From Dactylosporangium vinaceum (GTDB lineage Bacteria; Actinomycetota; Actinomycetes; Mycobacteriales; Micromonosporaceae): a DNA stretch of 64,000 nucleotides. The position numbers were made by a program, and so were the translations under genes. Of this stretch, positions 23,098-31,857 are shown piece after piece (the first letter of the stretch is position 1; each line of letters begins with the position of its first letter). Under the pieces are notes generated by a model that worked only from the letters and a program-made list of their open reading frames with translations, ran no database searches and was not told where the DNA came from. Where the stretch lies: positions 6,014,001 to 6,078,000 of the forward strand of contig NZ_CP061913.1 in assembly GCF_019904175.1 (NCBI RefSeq), given 5' to 3'.

Positions 23098-24396
23098 GTG
23101 CCGAGAACCGCCGGACCATTCCTGCCGCTACTGCTGCCGCTCGTCTGCGCCGGCCAGTTCATGGTCATCCTGGACGCGGCGATCGTGAACGTCGCCCTGC
23201 CGGCCATCCGGGCCGACCTGGGCTTCACGTCGGCCGGCCTGGCCTGGGTCGTCGACGCGTACCTGCTCACGCTGGCCGGCTGCATGCTCCTCGGCGGGCG
23301 GCTGGCCGACGTCATCGGCCACCGCCGCGCGCTCGTCGCCGGCCTGCTGCTGTTCGCCGCGGCCAGCCTCGTCGCCGGCCTCGCCGGCCACGCCGGGGTC
23401 CTTGTCGGGGCCCGGGCCGTGCAGGGCCTCGGCGCCGCGCTGCTCGCCCCGGCCACCCTCGCCGTCATCAACACGGCGTTCCCCGCCGGCGCCGCCCGGG
23501 CCCGCGCGCTCGGCTCCTGGTCGGCGGCCGGCGGCGTGGGCGGCATGGCCGGGGCCCTGACCGGCGGCGCCCTCACCACCGGCCTGTCGTGGCGCTGGGT
23601 GTTCCTCATCAACGTCCCGATCGGCGCGGCCCTGCTCGCCGCCGCCTTCGTCGCCCTGCCCCGCGGCACGCCGGTGCGCCGGCGCCTCGACCTGCTGGGC
23701 CCGCTCACCGCCACCGCCGGGCTCGCCCTGACCATCTACGGCGTCATCCGCGGCGGTCCCGCGTGGACGATCGCCGCCGGCCTGGTGCTGCTCGCCGGGT
23801 TCGCGGTCGCCGACCGGCGGCTCTTCGCCCGCCGCACCACCACCGTCGCCGGTGGGCTGCTGCTGCTCTTCGGCGCACTGTCCATTGCGCTGTGGTACTT
23901 CTCCGCGCTGCTCCTGCAGACCGTCCACGGATACAGCGCGCTGGAGGCGGGCCTGGGTCAGACCCCGGCCGCGGTGCTGTTCGTGGTGGTCGCCGGCCGC
24001 GCGCCCGCGCTGCTCCCGCGGACCGGGCCGCGGGTGCTCGTCGCGGCCGGCGCGCTGGGCTTCGGCGCCGGGTTCCTGTGGCTCGCGCTCGGCGACGGCG
24101 GGTACGGCACCGCCGTCCTCGGGCCCACGCTGCTCGTCGCGGCCGGCATCGGCCTGACGTTCCCGACGCTCATGGCCGCGGCGACCGCCGGGGTGCCGCC
24201 CGCCGACGCGGGCACCGCCGGCGGGCTGGCCAGCACCGCGAGCCAGGCCGGGGCGTCGATCGGCCTCGCCGTGCTCGCCACCGCCGGCCCCTTCGACCGG
24301 GTCTTCCTGATCGCCGCCGGCCTCGGTGTCCTGCTCGGCCTGCTGAGCCCGCTCCTGCCCCGGCGCGCCGCCGCGCAGGGGGAGCGACAGGCCTGA
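23098..24396 (+). CDS. MFS efflux pump, DHA2-like, under MarR control
   Basis: Membrane transporter of about 432 residues with 12-14 predicted helices. The start region AGQFMVILDAAIVNVALPAIRADLGF is typical of the EmrB/QacA group, as are motif A (GGRLADVIGHRRALVAG) and LSWRWVFLINVPIG. It is shorter than most DHA2 pumps. I prefer the GTG at 23098 (GGGGAG eight bases upstream) over the ATG at 23062, which lies inside the operator. Expression should be switched by the divergent MarR protein. The substrate is unknown but is probably a small toxic compound that the MarR protein senses. Confidence 0.88.
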   Translation: MPRTAGPFLPLLLPLVCAGQFMVILDAAIVNVALPAIRADLGFTSAGLAWVVDAYLLTLAGCMLLGGRLADVIGHRRALVAGLLLFAAASLVAGLAGHAGVLVGARAVQGLGAALLAPATLAVINTAFPAGAARARALGSWSAAGGVGGMAGALTGGALTTGLSWRWVFLINVPIGAALLAAAFVALPRGTPVRRRLDLLGPLTATAGLALTIYGVIRGGPAWTIAAGLVLLAGFAVADRRLFARRTTTVAGGLLLLFGALSIALWYFSALLLQTVHGYSALEAGLGQTPAAVLFVVVAGRAPALLPRTGPRVLVAAGALGFGAGFLWLALGDGGYGTAVLGPTLLVAAGIGLTFPTLMAAATAGVPPADAGTAGGLASTASQAGASIGLAVLATAGPFDRVFLIAAGLGVLLGLLSPLLPRRAAAQGERQA

Positions 24397-24404
24397 GTGC
24401 GCGG

Positions 24405-24420
24405 TATGTTGCCCGGCATG
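24405..24420 (+). promoter_or_regulatory. -10 box next to the permease start
   Basis: TATGTT at 24405-24410 ends seven bases before the ATG at 24418, so a leaderless transcript is likely. The preceding pump gene ends only 22 bases upstream of that ATG. Confidence 0.4.
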
Positions 24421-25815
24421 AGCGATGTCACGGCGCCGCCGCCGGCCCGGCCGTTACGCGAACTGCTGCCGAACCTCGTCTGGGAGGGCGTCCTGCTGCT
24501 CGTCGCGGCCGGGGTCCTCATCACGCTGTACAACGAGGCCGAGCGGCTCTTCAGCAGCGGCGGCTACTGGCTGTCGTTCGCGGCGCTCGGCCTGGCCGCG
24601 GCCGGGCTGTCGCTGTCACTGCGCACCGGCACCCCGAACCTCGCGGTCGGGCCCCTGGCGTCGCTCGCCGCCTACGTGTACGCCGACAGCGGCAGCATGC
24701 TCGCCGGCATCGCCGCGGCCGCGGGCATCGGCCTGGTCCTCGCCCTGCTCGTCGGCCTGACCGGCCTGCCCGGCTGGACGGTCACCCTCTTCGGCGGCCT
24801 GATCTGCACCGCGATCGTCATCGGCGCGAGCGACGCCAGGACGACCCGGCTGCAGGACCCGCCGCAGACGTACTGGATCTGGGGCGTCGGCTTCATCGTC
24901 GTGTCCATCGCCGGCGGGGTGGTCTTCGCGATCCCGGCGGTGCGGCGGTACCTGTCCGCCAACCGGCCCGCCGGCGGCGAGGCGGGCGCGTTCAGCGGCG
25001 CCCGGTTCGTGGGCGCGCTTGTCGGCGTGTTCGGCTCGAGCGTCGCCGCCGGGCTGGCCGGGGCCGTGCTGACGATCCGGCTGGCCTCGGCGGGCCCGGG
25101 CGACAACAACCTCACCCTCGCCGGGCTGGCCGTGGTGCTCCTGGCCGGCGTGAGCCCCCTGGGCCGCCGCGGCGGCATCCTGGGCGTGGTGCTGGCCGTC
25201 GCGATCGTGGACGGCCTGACCCGGCTGCTGCAGATCTGGAACCAGGGCTTCTGGGTCACCACGCTGGTCATGGGCCTGCTCGGACTCTTCGGCGGGCTTG
25301 TCGTGTGGCTGATGGAGCTCATCGGGCGGCGGGTGTCACCGCTCGTCACGGCCCGTCCGGCGGCGCCGCTGGCCACACCGGTGGGCGGGTTCCCACCGCC
25401 GGGCGCGGGCGGACCGGGGTTCCCGCCGCCGTATCAGGGCGCGCCGCCGGTTGCGGGCTACCCGGCCGGTGGGTATCCGGGGCAGCCTCAGTCCGGCCAG
25501 CCGGCGCCGGTGGGGCAGCCCGGCTTCGGTCAGCTGCCGGCCGGCTCGCCACCGGGGACGGCGCCGATGTACGTGCCGCCGCCCGCGTCCGGCCCGCCCG
25601 CGTCCGCCCCGCCCACCTTCGGGCCGCCCTCGTCCGATCCGCCGGTGTCGGCGCCGCCTACCTATGCGGCGCCGGTCGCGCCGGCTTCCGCGCCGCCCGC
25701 CTCCGCGCCCCCGGCTTCCGCGCCGCCGGCCTCTGGGGCGCCGGACGGGATTCCGCCGTGGCCGGGGTCGCAGCCGCCGCCGGCGAGCGGGCCCAGCTGG
25801 CCGCCGGCTCGGTAG
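24418..25815 (+). CDS. Orphan ABC permease (RbsC/branched-chain type) with Pro-rich tail
   Basis: Integral membrane protein of 465 residues. The first 310 residues carry eight or so helices of the BPD_transp_2 permease family used for sugars and branched-chain amino acids (for example SLRTGTPNLAVGPLASLAAYVY and LAGLAVVLLAGVSPLGRRGG). No ATP-binding or solute-binding gene is adjacent, which is unusual. From about residue 320 the sequence changes to a long cytoplasmic tail of Pro, Ala, Gly and Ser with repeats such as PPASAPPASAPPASAPPAS. A permease with such a tail and no partner may be an adapted scaffold or may use a distant ATPase. I chose ATG 24418; ATG 24406 is possible. Confidence 0.75.
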   Translation: MSDVTAPPPARPLRELLPNLVWEGVLLLVAAGVLITLYNEAERLFSSGGYWLSFAALGLAAAGLSLSLRTGTPNLAVGPLASLAAYVYADSGSMLAGIAAAAGIGLVLALLVGLTGLPGWTVTLFGGLICTAIVIGASDARTTRLQDPPQTYWIWGVGFIVVSIAGGVVFAIPAVRRYLSANRPAGGEAGAFSGARFVGALVGVFGSSVAAGLAGAVLTIRLASAGPGDNNLTLAGLAVVLLAGVSPLGRRGGILGVVLAVAIVDGLTRLLQIWNQGFWVTTLVMGLLGLFGGLVVWLMELIGRRVSPLVTARPAAPLATPVGGFPPPGAGGPGFPPPYQGAPPVAGYPAGGYPGQPQSGQPAPVGQPGFGQLPAGSPPGTAPMYVPPPASGPPASAPPTFGPPSSDPPVSAPPTYAAPVAPASAPPASAPPASAPPASGAPDGIPPWPGSQPPPASGPSWPPAR

Positions 25816-25861
25816 GCGGCCGGACCGGCAGGTGGCCGGACCGGTAGGTGGCCGGACCGGT
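25814..25861 (+). repeat. Three tandem 16-base repeats
   Basis: Three copies of AGGYGGCCGGACCGGY stand end to end from the stop codon of the permease gene to 36 bases before the next start. Copies 2 and 3 are identical and copy 1 differs at two positions. Each contains the palindromic CCGGACCGG core. Likely slippage-derived; a role in 3' end formation is possible. Confidence 0.8.
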
Positions 25862-25897
25862 AGGGGTTTGTCAGGGCCGCGGTACCGGGAGGCGGCG

Positions 25898-26836
25898 GTG
25901 GTGACCTGGCTCGGGGCGCCGAGCGTCGCGGCGTTGCGGGAGGCGCTGCACGAGGTGGCGCCGCAGCTCGGCGGTGGGGCGATCGTCCCGCGGAACCTGG
26001 TGCCGGACGCGGCGCCGGAGTGGTCGGCGGCCACCGCCGTGCTCGCCGGGCGATACGTGGTGAAGTTCGCGTGGGCCGAGCCGGCCGCGCTTCGGATCCG
26101 CCACCAGGCGCGGGTGCTTGGCGCGCTGAAGGCTGCGGCGCCCTGGCTTGCGCTGCCGGCCGTGGTGGTGGCGTCGGAGAGCCCGGCGCTGCTGGTGACG
26201 GAGCTGGCCGCGGCGGTGCCGTTCTTCGACGTCCGGCACCTGGTCGGGGCCGGCGGCCGGGCCCGGGTCGGGCAGGATCTGGGCACTGTGCTCGCCCGGC
26301 TGCACGACCCGGGAGTGCTGGCGGCGGTGTCGGCGGCGGCCGGTCCCTTGGCCGCGCCTGTGATGCCCGCGGCCACCGACGTACTGCGGCGCGGGCCGGC
26401 GGCGCCGGATGTGCGGTGGGAGCGGGTGGCGGCCTGGTGCGACTGGACCGATCGGGTGCTGGGGCCGGCGCCGGGGCGGGCCGGGCTGGTGCACGGGGAC
26501 TTCCACGGTGGCAACCACCTCTGGGACGAGCGGTCGCTGCGGCTGGAGCTGGTGGTCGACTGGGAGACGGCGGGGCCGGCCGAGCCCGAGTACGACCTGC
26601 GGTGCCTGCCCGGGGACTGCGGCATGGAGCTGTTCGGCGCGGTCGTCGACGCGTATGAGCGGGTGTCCGGGGCGGCCCTCGACCGGGATCGGATCATGGG
26701 GTGGCACGTCCGGACCGTGCTCGACGACGTGCTGTGGCGAGTGGAGGCGGGGGTGCCGATGCCGGACCGCCGGACGGCCGGCGAGTGGGTGGACGATCTG
26801 GGCGCCCGGCTGGCCGGGTTCGGGGTCGGCGGCTGA
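25898..26836 (+). CDS. APH-family kinase-like protein
   Basis: Soluble 312-residue protein of the aminoglycoside-phosphotransferase/choline-kinase fold. The ATP-lobe lysine is probably in VLAGRYVVKFAW, the catalytic loop is LVHGDFHGGNHLWD, and the metal Asp is in LVVDWETAG. Near the end are the family-typical YDLRCLP and VDAYERVSG. The GTG at 25898 (or 25901) follows GGGAGG; upstream frame is repeat DNA. The substrate could be an antibiotic, a sugar or an amino acid; nothing nearby decides. Unlike the related gene at 11346-12217, this one is intact. Confidence 0.82.
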   Translation: MVTWLGAPSVAALREALHEVAPQLGGGAIVPRNLVPDAAPEWSAATAVLAGRYVVKFAWAEPAALRIRHQARVLGALKAAAPWLALPAVVVASESPALLVTELAAAVPFFDVRHLVGAGGRARVGQDLGTVLARLHDPGVLAAVSAAAGPLAAPVMPAATDVLRRGPAAPDVRWERVAAWCDWTDRVLGPAPGRAGLVHGDFHGGNHLWDERSLRLELVVDWETAGPAEPEYDLRCLPGDCGMELFGAVVDAYERVSGAALDRDRIMGWHVRTVLDDVLWRVEAGVPMPDRRTAGEWVDDLGARLAGFGVGG

Positions 26837-26862
26837 GTGCTCGGTGGCGCAGACTTCGTTGC

Positions 26863-27372
26863 TCAGACCGGGTGGCGGCCGGTCAGCGCCGGGTGGGACG
26901 CGCCGGGCTGGGTGAACCATGCCGCGGGGGTGTTGCGCAGCGTCCGGTCGATGCGCAGGCGGGCGAAGTCCTCCATGTCGGGCAGGGCGTCGACGGCGAA
27001 CCAGCGCATGTCGAGGGACTCCTCGTCGTTGACGACGGCCTCGCCGGCCAGGTGGCGGCAGCGGAACCACACGCTGAGATAGTCGCAGCGGTCCTCGTTC
27101 GGGTAGGTGACCGAGTGCATGGCGACGCCGACGAGGTGCTCGACGGCGATCTCGATGCCGGCCTCCTCGCGGACCTCGCGGACCAGGGCGTCGGCCGGCT
27201 GTTCGCCCGGGTCGACCATGCCGGCCGGCAGCGACCAGCCGCCCGTGTCGGCGCGGCGGCCCAGGAGGAGCTCTCCGACGGCGTTGAAGATGACGCCGGA
27301 GACGGCGGGCAGCAGGACGAGGTCGTGGCCGACGTGCCGGCGCAGGTTCGTGAGGTACTCGCTCATGGCCAT
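26863..27372 (-). CDS. Nudix hydrolase
   Basis: Hydrolase of nucleoside-diphosphate-linked compounds, 169 residues. The Nudix box is complete: GMVDPGEQPADALVREVREE followed by AGIEI. Flanking strands SGVIFNAVGELLLGRRAD and YLSVWFRCRHLAGEA complete the fold. It is the third gene of a minus-strand operon after ABC-F and PPOX genes: its first ATG lies three bases after the PPOX stop, so translation probably restarts there. A second in-frame ATG at 27366 would remove two residues. Substrate is unknown; housekeeping (damaged nucleotides) or NADH-type roles are typical. Confidence 0.9.
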   Translation of the reverse strand: MAMSEYLTNLRRHVGHDLVLLPAVSGVIFNAVGELLLGRRADTGGWSLPAGMVDPGEQPADALVREVREEAGIEIAVEHLVGVAMHSVTYPNEDRCDYLSVWFRCRHLAGEAVVNDEESLDMRWFAVDALPDMEDFARLRIDRTLRNTPAAWFTQPGASHPALTGRHPV

Positions 27373-27375
27373 GCG

Positions 27376-27741
27376 TTATTTATATGTGCCGAGCACCCTG
27401 GTCACGGTGACCAGGATGACGACCCGGTCCGGGTTGGGCCGCGGGACCTTGTACCGGCGGGCGTAGCGCTCCTCGGCGTCGCGGACCGCCGCCGGGTCGC
27501 GCTCGACGGTGGCGATGCCCTCCAGCGTGCTCCAGCGGCGGCCGTCGATCTGGCAGATGGCGATGTTCGGGTTGTGGTCCAGGTTGCGGACCTTCTGCGA
27601 GCGGCCGGACGTGATGATGCGGGCCAGGCCGGTGGCCGGGTCGTACGTCGCGCCGACCGGGACGCTGTGCGGGGTACCGTCGGCGCGAATGGTCGTGACC
27701 GTGCACAGGTGGCGTTCGGTCCAGAACTCCGGCAGCGTCAC
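27376..27741 (-). CDS. PPOX-class (flavin/F420) oxidoreductase
   Basis: Small split-barrel protein of 121 residues, of the PPOX family that binds FMN or F420. Visible family blocks are FWTERHLCTVTTIRADGTPHSVPVG, ARIITSGRSQKVRNLDHNPNIAICQIDG and TLEGIATVERD, with a basic YARRYKVPRPNPDRV. In actinobacteria this group (TIGR03618-like) usually binds F420. The GTG start at 27741 overlaps the ABC-F stop as GTGA, so the genes are coupled. Its reaction is not defined by sequence. Confidence 0.85.
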   Translation of the reverse strand: MTLPEFWTERHLCTVTTIRADGTPHSVPVGATYDPATGLARIITSGRSQKVRNLDHNPNIAICQIDGRRWSTLEGIATVERDPAAVRDAEERYARRYKVPRPNPDRVVILVTVTRVLGTYK

Positions 27742-29375
27742 TGCGCGGTCACCCGGCCGTCCTCGACGCGGACCCGGCGGTTGGTGTGCACCGCTTCGAG
27801 CATCTGCCGGTCGTGGGTGACCAGCAGCAACGTGCCCGGATAGCCGTCCAGGGCCTGCTCGAGCTGCTCGATCGCCGGCAGGTCGAGGTGGTTGGACGGC
27901 TCGTCGAGGACCAGCAGGTTCACGCCGCGGCCCTGCAGCAGCGCCAGGGCGGCCCGGGTGCGCTCGCCGGGGGAGAGGCTCGCCGCCGGGCGCATGACGT
28001 GCCCGGAGCGCAGGCCGAACTTGGCCAGCAGGGTCCGCACGTCGGCGGGGTTCTGCTCCGGTACCGCCAGCCGGAACGCGTCGAGCAGCGAGTCCTCGCC
28101 CTCGAACATGCGCCGCGCCTGGTCGACCTCGCCGACGACGACACCGTTGCCGAGGTGGGCCCGGCCGTCGTCGAGCGGGATGCGGCCCAGCAGCGCGCCG
28201 AGCAGCGTCGTCTTGCCGGAGCCGTTCGCGCCGGTGATCGCGACCCGGTCGGCCCAGTCGATCTGCAGGTCGACCGGGCCGAGGGTGAACGAGCCGCGGC
28301 GGACGACCGCGTGGGACAGGGTGGCGACGACCGCGCCCGCGCGGGGGGCGGCGGCGATCTCCATCCGCAGCTGCCACTCCTTGCGCGGCTCCTCCACGAC
28401 CTCGAGGCGCTCGATGAGCTTCTCGGTCTGGCGGGCCTTCGCCGCCTGCTTCTCGGTCGACTCGATCCGCTTCGACTTGCCGATCTTGTCGTTGTCGGGC
28501 TGCTTGCGCCGGGCGTTCTTGACGCCCTTCTCCATCCAGGCGCGCTGCATCCGGGCCCGGGCCTCGAGGTCGGACTTCTTGTCGTCGAACTCCTCGAAGC
28601 GCTCCCGGGCGTGCCGGCGGGCGATCTCGCGCTCCTCCAGGTACGCCGCGTAGCCGCCGCCGTAGAAGTGCACCTGCTGCTGGTGCAGGTCCAGCTCCAG
28701 GATGGCGGTGGTGGTCCGGGTCAGGAACTCCCGGTCGTGGCTCACCACGACGACGCTCTTGCCGCGCTGCGACTGCATGAACGCCTCGAGCCGGGCCAGG
28801 CCGTCGAGGTCGAGGTCGTTCGTGGGCTCGTCGCACAGCAGCACGTCGTAGCGTGACAGCAGCAGGCTGGCCAGGTTGGCCCGGGCCGCCTGGCCGCCCG
28901 AGAGGGCCGTCATCTCCAGGTCGAGGTCGACGGCGAGGCCCAGGTCGGCCGCGGTCTCGGCGGCGCGCTCGTCGAGGTCGGCGCCGCCCAGGGCGAGCCA
29001 CTTCTCGAGGCTGACGCTGTACTCGTCCGCGCCCGCCGGGTCGCTGCCGAGCGCCTCGGCCGCGGCGTCCATGCGCGCCTGCGCCTCGGCGACGCCGGTG
29101 CGGCGGGCCAGGAATGCGCGCAGCGTCTCGCCCGGGCGGCGGTCGGGCTCCTGGGGGAGGTACCCGATCGTGGCCTCGGGCGGGCTGAGCTGGACGACAC
29201 CGTGCTCCCGGGGCAGCAGCCCGGCGAGCGTGCGCAGCAGCGTGGACTTCCCGGCGCCGTTCACGCCGACCAGCCCGATCACGTCGCCCGGGGCGACGAC
29301 CAGGTCCAAGCCGCTGAACAGCGCCTTGTCCCCGTGCCCGGCCGCAAGATCTTTCACCACGAGCGTCGCTGCCAC
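27738..29375 (-). CDS. ABC-F ATPase (ribosome-associated)
   Basis: Soluble protein of 545 residues with two ABC domains and no membrane part. Domain 1 has GVNGAGKST, signature LSGGQAAR and LLCDEPTNDLD; domain 2 has GANGSGKTT, LSPGERTR and LVLDEPSNHLD. The linker between them is long, charged and helical (KKSDLEARARMQRAWMEKG, then many Lys/Arg), the part that reaches into the ribosome in ABC-F proteins. Such proteins rescue stalled ribosomes or protect against antibiotics that bind the exit tunnel. I chose the GTG at 29375, with GGGAGG nine bases upstream. It heads an operon with PPOX and Nudix genes and diverges from an MFS pump. Confidence 0.92.
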   Translation of the reverse strand: MAATLVVKDLAAGHGDKALFSGLDLVVAPGDVIGLVGVNGAGKSTLLRTLAGLLPREHGVVQLSPPEATIGYLPQEPDRRPGETLRAFLARRTGVAEAQARMDAAAEALGSDPAGADEYSVSLEKWLALGGADLDERAAETAADLGLAVDLDLEMTALSGGQAARANLASLLLSRYDVLLCDEPTNDLDLDGLARLEAFMQSQRGKSVVVVSHDREFLTRTTTAILELDLHQQQVHFYGGGYAAYLEEREIARRHARERFEEFDDKKSDLEARARMQRAWMEKGVKNARRKQPDNDKIGKSKRIESTEKQAAKARQTEKLIERLEVVEEPRKEWQLRMEIAAAPRAGAVVATLSHAVVRRGSFTLGPVDLQIDWADRVAITGANGSGKTTLLGALLGRIPLDDGRAHLGNGVVVGEVDQARRMFEGEDSLLDAFRLAVPEQNPADVRTLLAKFGLRSGHVMRPAASLSPGERTRAALALLQGRGVNLLVLDEPSNHLDLPAIEQLEQALDGYPGTLLLVTHDRQMLEAVHTNRRVRVEDGRVTAQ

Positions 29376-29525
29376 GCGTTTGAACCTCCCATTTTTGTCG
29401 TACCCCGTGACTAGTGTCCCTGGTGTGTTCACGATGCTCCCCGCGCCCCGGCCGCGATCGAGGAGTAGCGTGAATTCTGAAACGGGATCGGATCGAAACG
29501 GCCTGGCTCTAACGGGAGAGACGCC

Positions 29526-31643
29526 TTGAGCACAACAGCACCGCCGGCCGCGGGGGAAGACACCGTCCTGACGCACCGCCAGATCCTCACGATCCTGGGC
29601 GGGCTCATGATGGCGATGTTCCTGGCCGCGCTGGACCAGACGATCGTGTCGACGGCGATGCGCACCATCGCCGATGACCTCGGCGGCTTCTCGCTGCAGG
29701 CGTGGGCGACGACGGCGTTCCTCATCACGTCGACGATCTCGACGCCGCTGTACGGGAAGCTGTCCGACATCTACGGGCGCAAGCCGTTCATCCTGTTCTC
29801 GATCGGCATCTTCATCGTCGGCTCGGTCCTGTGCGGCATCGCCACCTCGATCTACGAGCTGGCCGCCTTCCGGGCCGTCCAGGGCATCGGCGCCGGCGGG
29901 CTGTTCTCGCTGGCCTTCGCCATCATCGGCGACGTCGTCCCACCCCGCGAACGCGCCAAGTACCAGGGGTACTTCCTCGCCGTCTTCGGCACCTCCAGCG
30001 TCCTCGGCCCGGTCCTCGGCGGCTTCTTCGCCGGCGCCAGCAGCATCCTGGGCGTCACCGGCTGGCGCTGGATCTTCTACATCAATGTGCCGATCGCCCT
30101 GGCCGCGTTCCTCGTCGTCATGCGCGTGCTGCACATCCCGCACCGCCGCCAGGACCACCGCATCGACTGGCCGGGCGCCGTCGCGCTGATCGTGTGCCTG
30201 GTGCCGCTGCTGACCGTCGCCGAGCAGGGCCGCGAGTGGGGCTGGGGCGACGTGAAGTCGCTCGCCTGCTACGGCATCGGGTTCGTGGGCCTGGTGCTGT
30301 TCCTGGTCGCCGAGACCGCGTACAAGGACGAGGCGCTGCTGCCGATGCGGCTGTTCCGCGGGCGCACGTTCTCGGTGGCGTCGATCGGCAGCTTCATCCT
30401 GGGCATGGCGATGTTCGGCGGGCTGCTCACGCTGCCGCTGTACCTGCAGATCGTGAAGGGTGCCACGCCGACCGAGGCCGGCCTCATGCTGCTGCCGCTG
30501 GTCCTGGGCATCATGACCGGCTCGATCGTCTCCGGCCAGGTCATCGCCCGCGCCGGCCGCTACCGCATCTTCCCGATCATCGGCTCGGTGCTCATGCTGG
30601 CCGCGCTCGCCCTGTTCTCGCGGATCGGCGCCGACACGCCGCTGTGGCGCACGATGCTGATCATGGCCCTGATGGGCCTCGGCCTCGGCGGCAACATGCA
30701 GCCGGTCATCACCGCAGTGCAGAACGCGGCCAACCCGCGCGAGATCGGCGTGGCGACGTCCACGGTGACGTTCTTCCGCTCGATGGGCGGCACGCTCGGC
30801 GCCGCCGTCTTCCTGTCGGTGCTGTTCAGCCTCCTGCCCAACAAGATCAAATCGGCGTACACAGCGGCCGGCGCGACCCCGGACTTCCAGCAGGCCGCCC
30901 GCGCCCACCCCGACCAGCTCAAGGCCATCCAGGCCGCCTCGGGCGGCGGCTCGTCGGGCGGCGGCCTGAGCGACACGTCGTTCCTGGAGAAGCTCGACAC
31001 CGCCATCTCCCACCCGTTCAAGGTCGGCTTCTCCGACTCGATGGCCACGGTCTTCATGGTCGCCGCGGGCATCATGGTCGTCGGCCTCATCGTCATCCTG
31101 TTCCTCCCGGAGATCCCGCTGCGCTCCATGTCCGCCGCCCAGGCCCGCGCCGCCGAGGACGCCGCGGCGGCCGGCTCCGCCTCGGTGACCGACCCGGCCG
31201 CCGCCGACGCGGACCGCTCACCCGCGCACTCACCGACGTCACCGGCCTCGGACCCCGCGTCGGCACCGGGCGCGGGCCGGACCCCGGACTCGGCGCCGGC
31301 GTCAGGTCCGGCCGCGGGTGCGCACTCTGCTCCCGCGTATTCGGCTGTCTCCTCGAACGGCTCCGGGGCGGCTGGGCACACCACGTCGCACTCCGATCCC
31401 GCCGCTGCCGCATCCAACGGCGGCTCCGGGGCGAACGGCGGCTCGGGCCATACCGCGGGCCTGGCCTCGGGAGCCCTTGCCCCGGCGGACGGCACCTCGC
31501 CGGCGAACGGCGGCGGGGCCCACGAGGCCGACGGCACGGCCGCGGCGGTGGACCACGTCCCGGCGCACGCGGTGGACGGCGGCGCCCACGAGGCCGACGG
31601 CGAGGCCCGCCTGAGCGACACCCCACCCCGCCACGCTCTCTGA
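29526..31643 (+). CDS. MFS multidrug exporter (EmrB/QacA) with long disordered tail
   Basis: Transporter of 705 residues. About 14 helices fill residues 20-530, with family marks MFLAALDQTIVSTAMRTIADDLGG, motif A GKLSDIYGRKPFI, and SVLGPVLGGFFAGAS. After the last helix (IMVVGLIVILFLPEIPLRSMS) comes a low-complexity tail of about 150 residues rich in Ala, Pro, Ser, Gly and His. Usual DHA2 pumps stop at about 500-540, so this tail is an addition. The TTG start follows GGGAGAG. The divergent gene is the ABC-F protein, giving a possible resistance pair: ribosome protection and efflux. Confidence 0.9.
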   Translation: MSTTAPPAAGEDTVLTHRQILTILGGLMMAMFLAALDQTIVSTAMRTIADDLGGFSLQAWATTAFLITSTISTPLYGKLSDIYGRKPFILFSIGIFIVGSVLCGIATSIYELAAFRAVQGIGAGGLFSLAFAIIGDVVPPRERAKYQGYFLAVFGTSSVLGPVLGGFFAGASSILGVTGWRWIFYINVPIALAAFLVVMRVLHIPHRRQDHRIDWPGAVALIVCLVPLLTVAEQGREWGWGDVKSLACYGIGFVGLVLFLVAETAYKDEALLPMRLFRGRTFSVASIGSFILGMAMFGGLLTLPLYLQIVKGATPTEAGLMLLPLVLGIMTGSIVSGQVIARAGRYRIFPIIGSVLMLAALALFSRIGADTPLWRTMLIMALMGLGLGGNMQPVITAVQNAANPREIGVATSTVTFFRSMGGTLGAAVFLSVLFSLLPNKIKSAYTAAGATPDFQQAARAHPDQLKAIQAASGGGSSGGGLSDTSFLEKLDTAISHPFKVGFSDSMATVFMVAAGIMVVGLIVILFLPEIPLRSMSAAQARAAEDAAAAGSASVTDPAAADADRSPAHSPTSPASDPASAPGAGRTPDSAPASGPAAGAHSAPAYSAVSSNGSGAAGHTTSHSDPAAAASNGGSGANGGSGHTAGLASGALAPADGTSPANGGGAHEADGTAAAVDHVPAHAVDGGAHEADGEARLSDTPPRHAL

Positions 31644-31707
31644 CCGGTCACAGCCTGCCCGGCCGCACGTGAGGGCCAGGCACGCACGGCCCCGACATCG
31701 ACACGCC

Positions 31708-31743
31708 CGCCGGGCGGGACCGCTTGCGCGGCCCCGCCCGGCG
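31708..31743 (+). terminator. Hairpin terminator after the MFS gene
   Basis: Perfect 11-base stem CGCCGGGCGGG (31708-31718) and CCCGCCCGGCG (31733-31743), 65 bases past the stop, with further pairing in the loop. Only TTGT follows. The remaining DNA up to the transposase relic holds a weaker inverted repeat, CCGTCTT (31777-31783) and AAGACGG (31796-31802). Confidence 0.7.
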
Positions 31744-31857
31744 TTGTCACGTCCACGGGAGTGGTGCGCGAATCGCCCGTCTTTGCGGTGTTTGGAAGAC
31801 GGAGACGAGCGGTGACCGCGCCCCAGGAGTGTGGACGCCGGCAGGTTTCGGCGGGAG

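Noticed and set aside
29376..31013. Extension of the ABC-F frame upstream by about 540 codons
   Set aside because: The extra part is antisense to the MFS gene and has no domain; a ribosome site supports the GTG at 29375.
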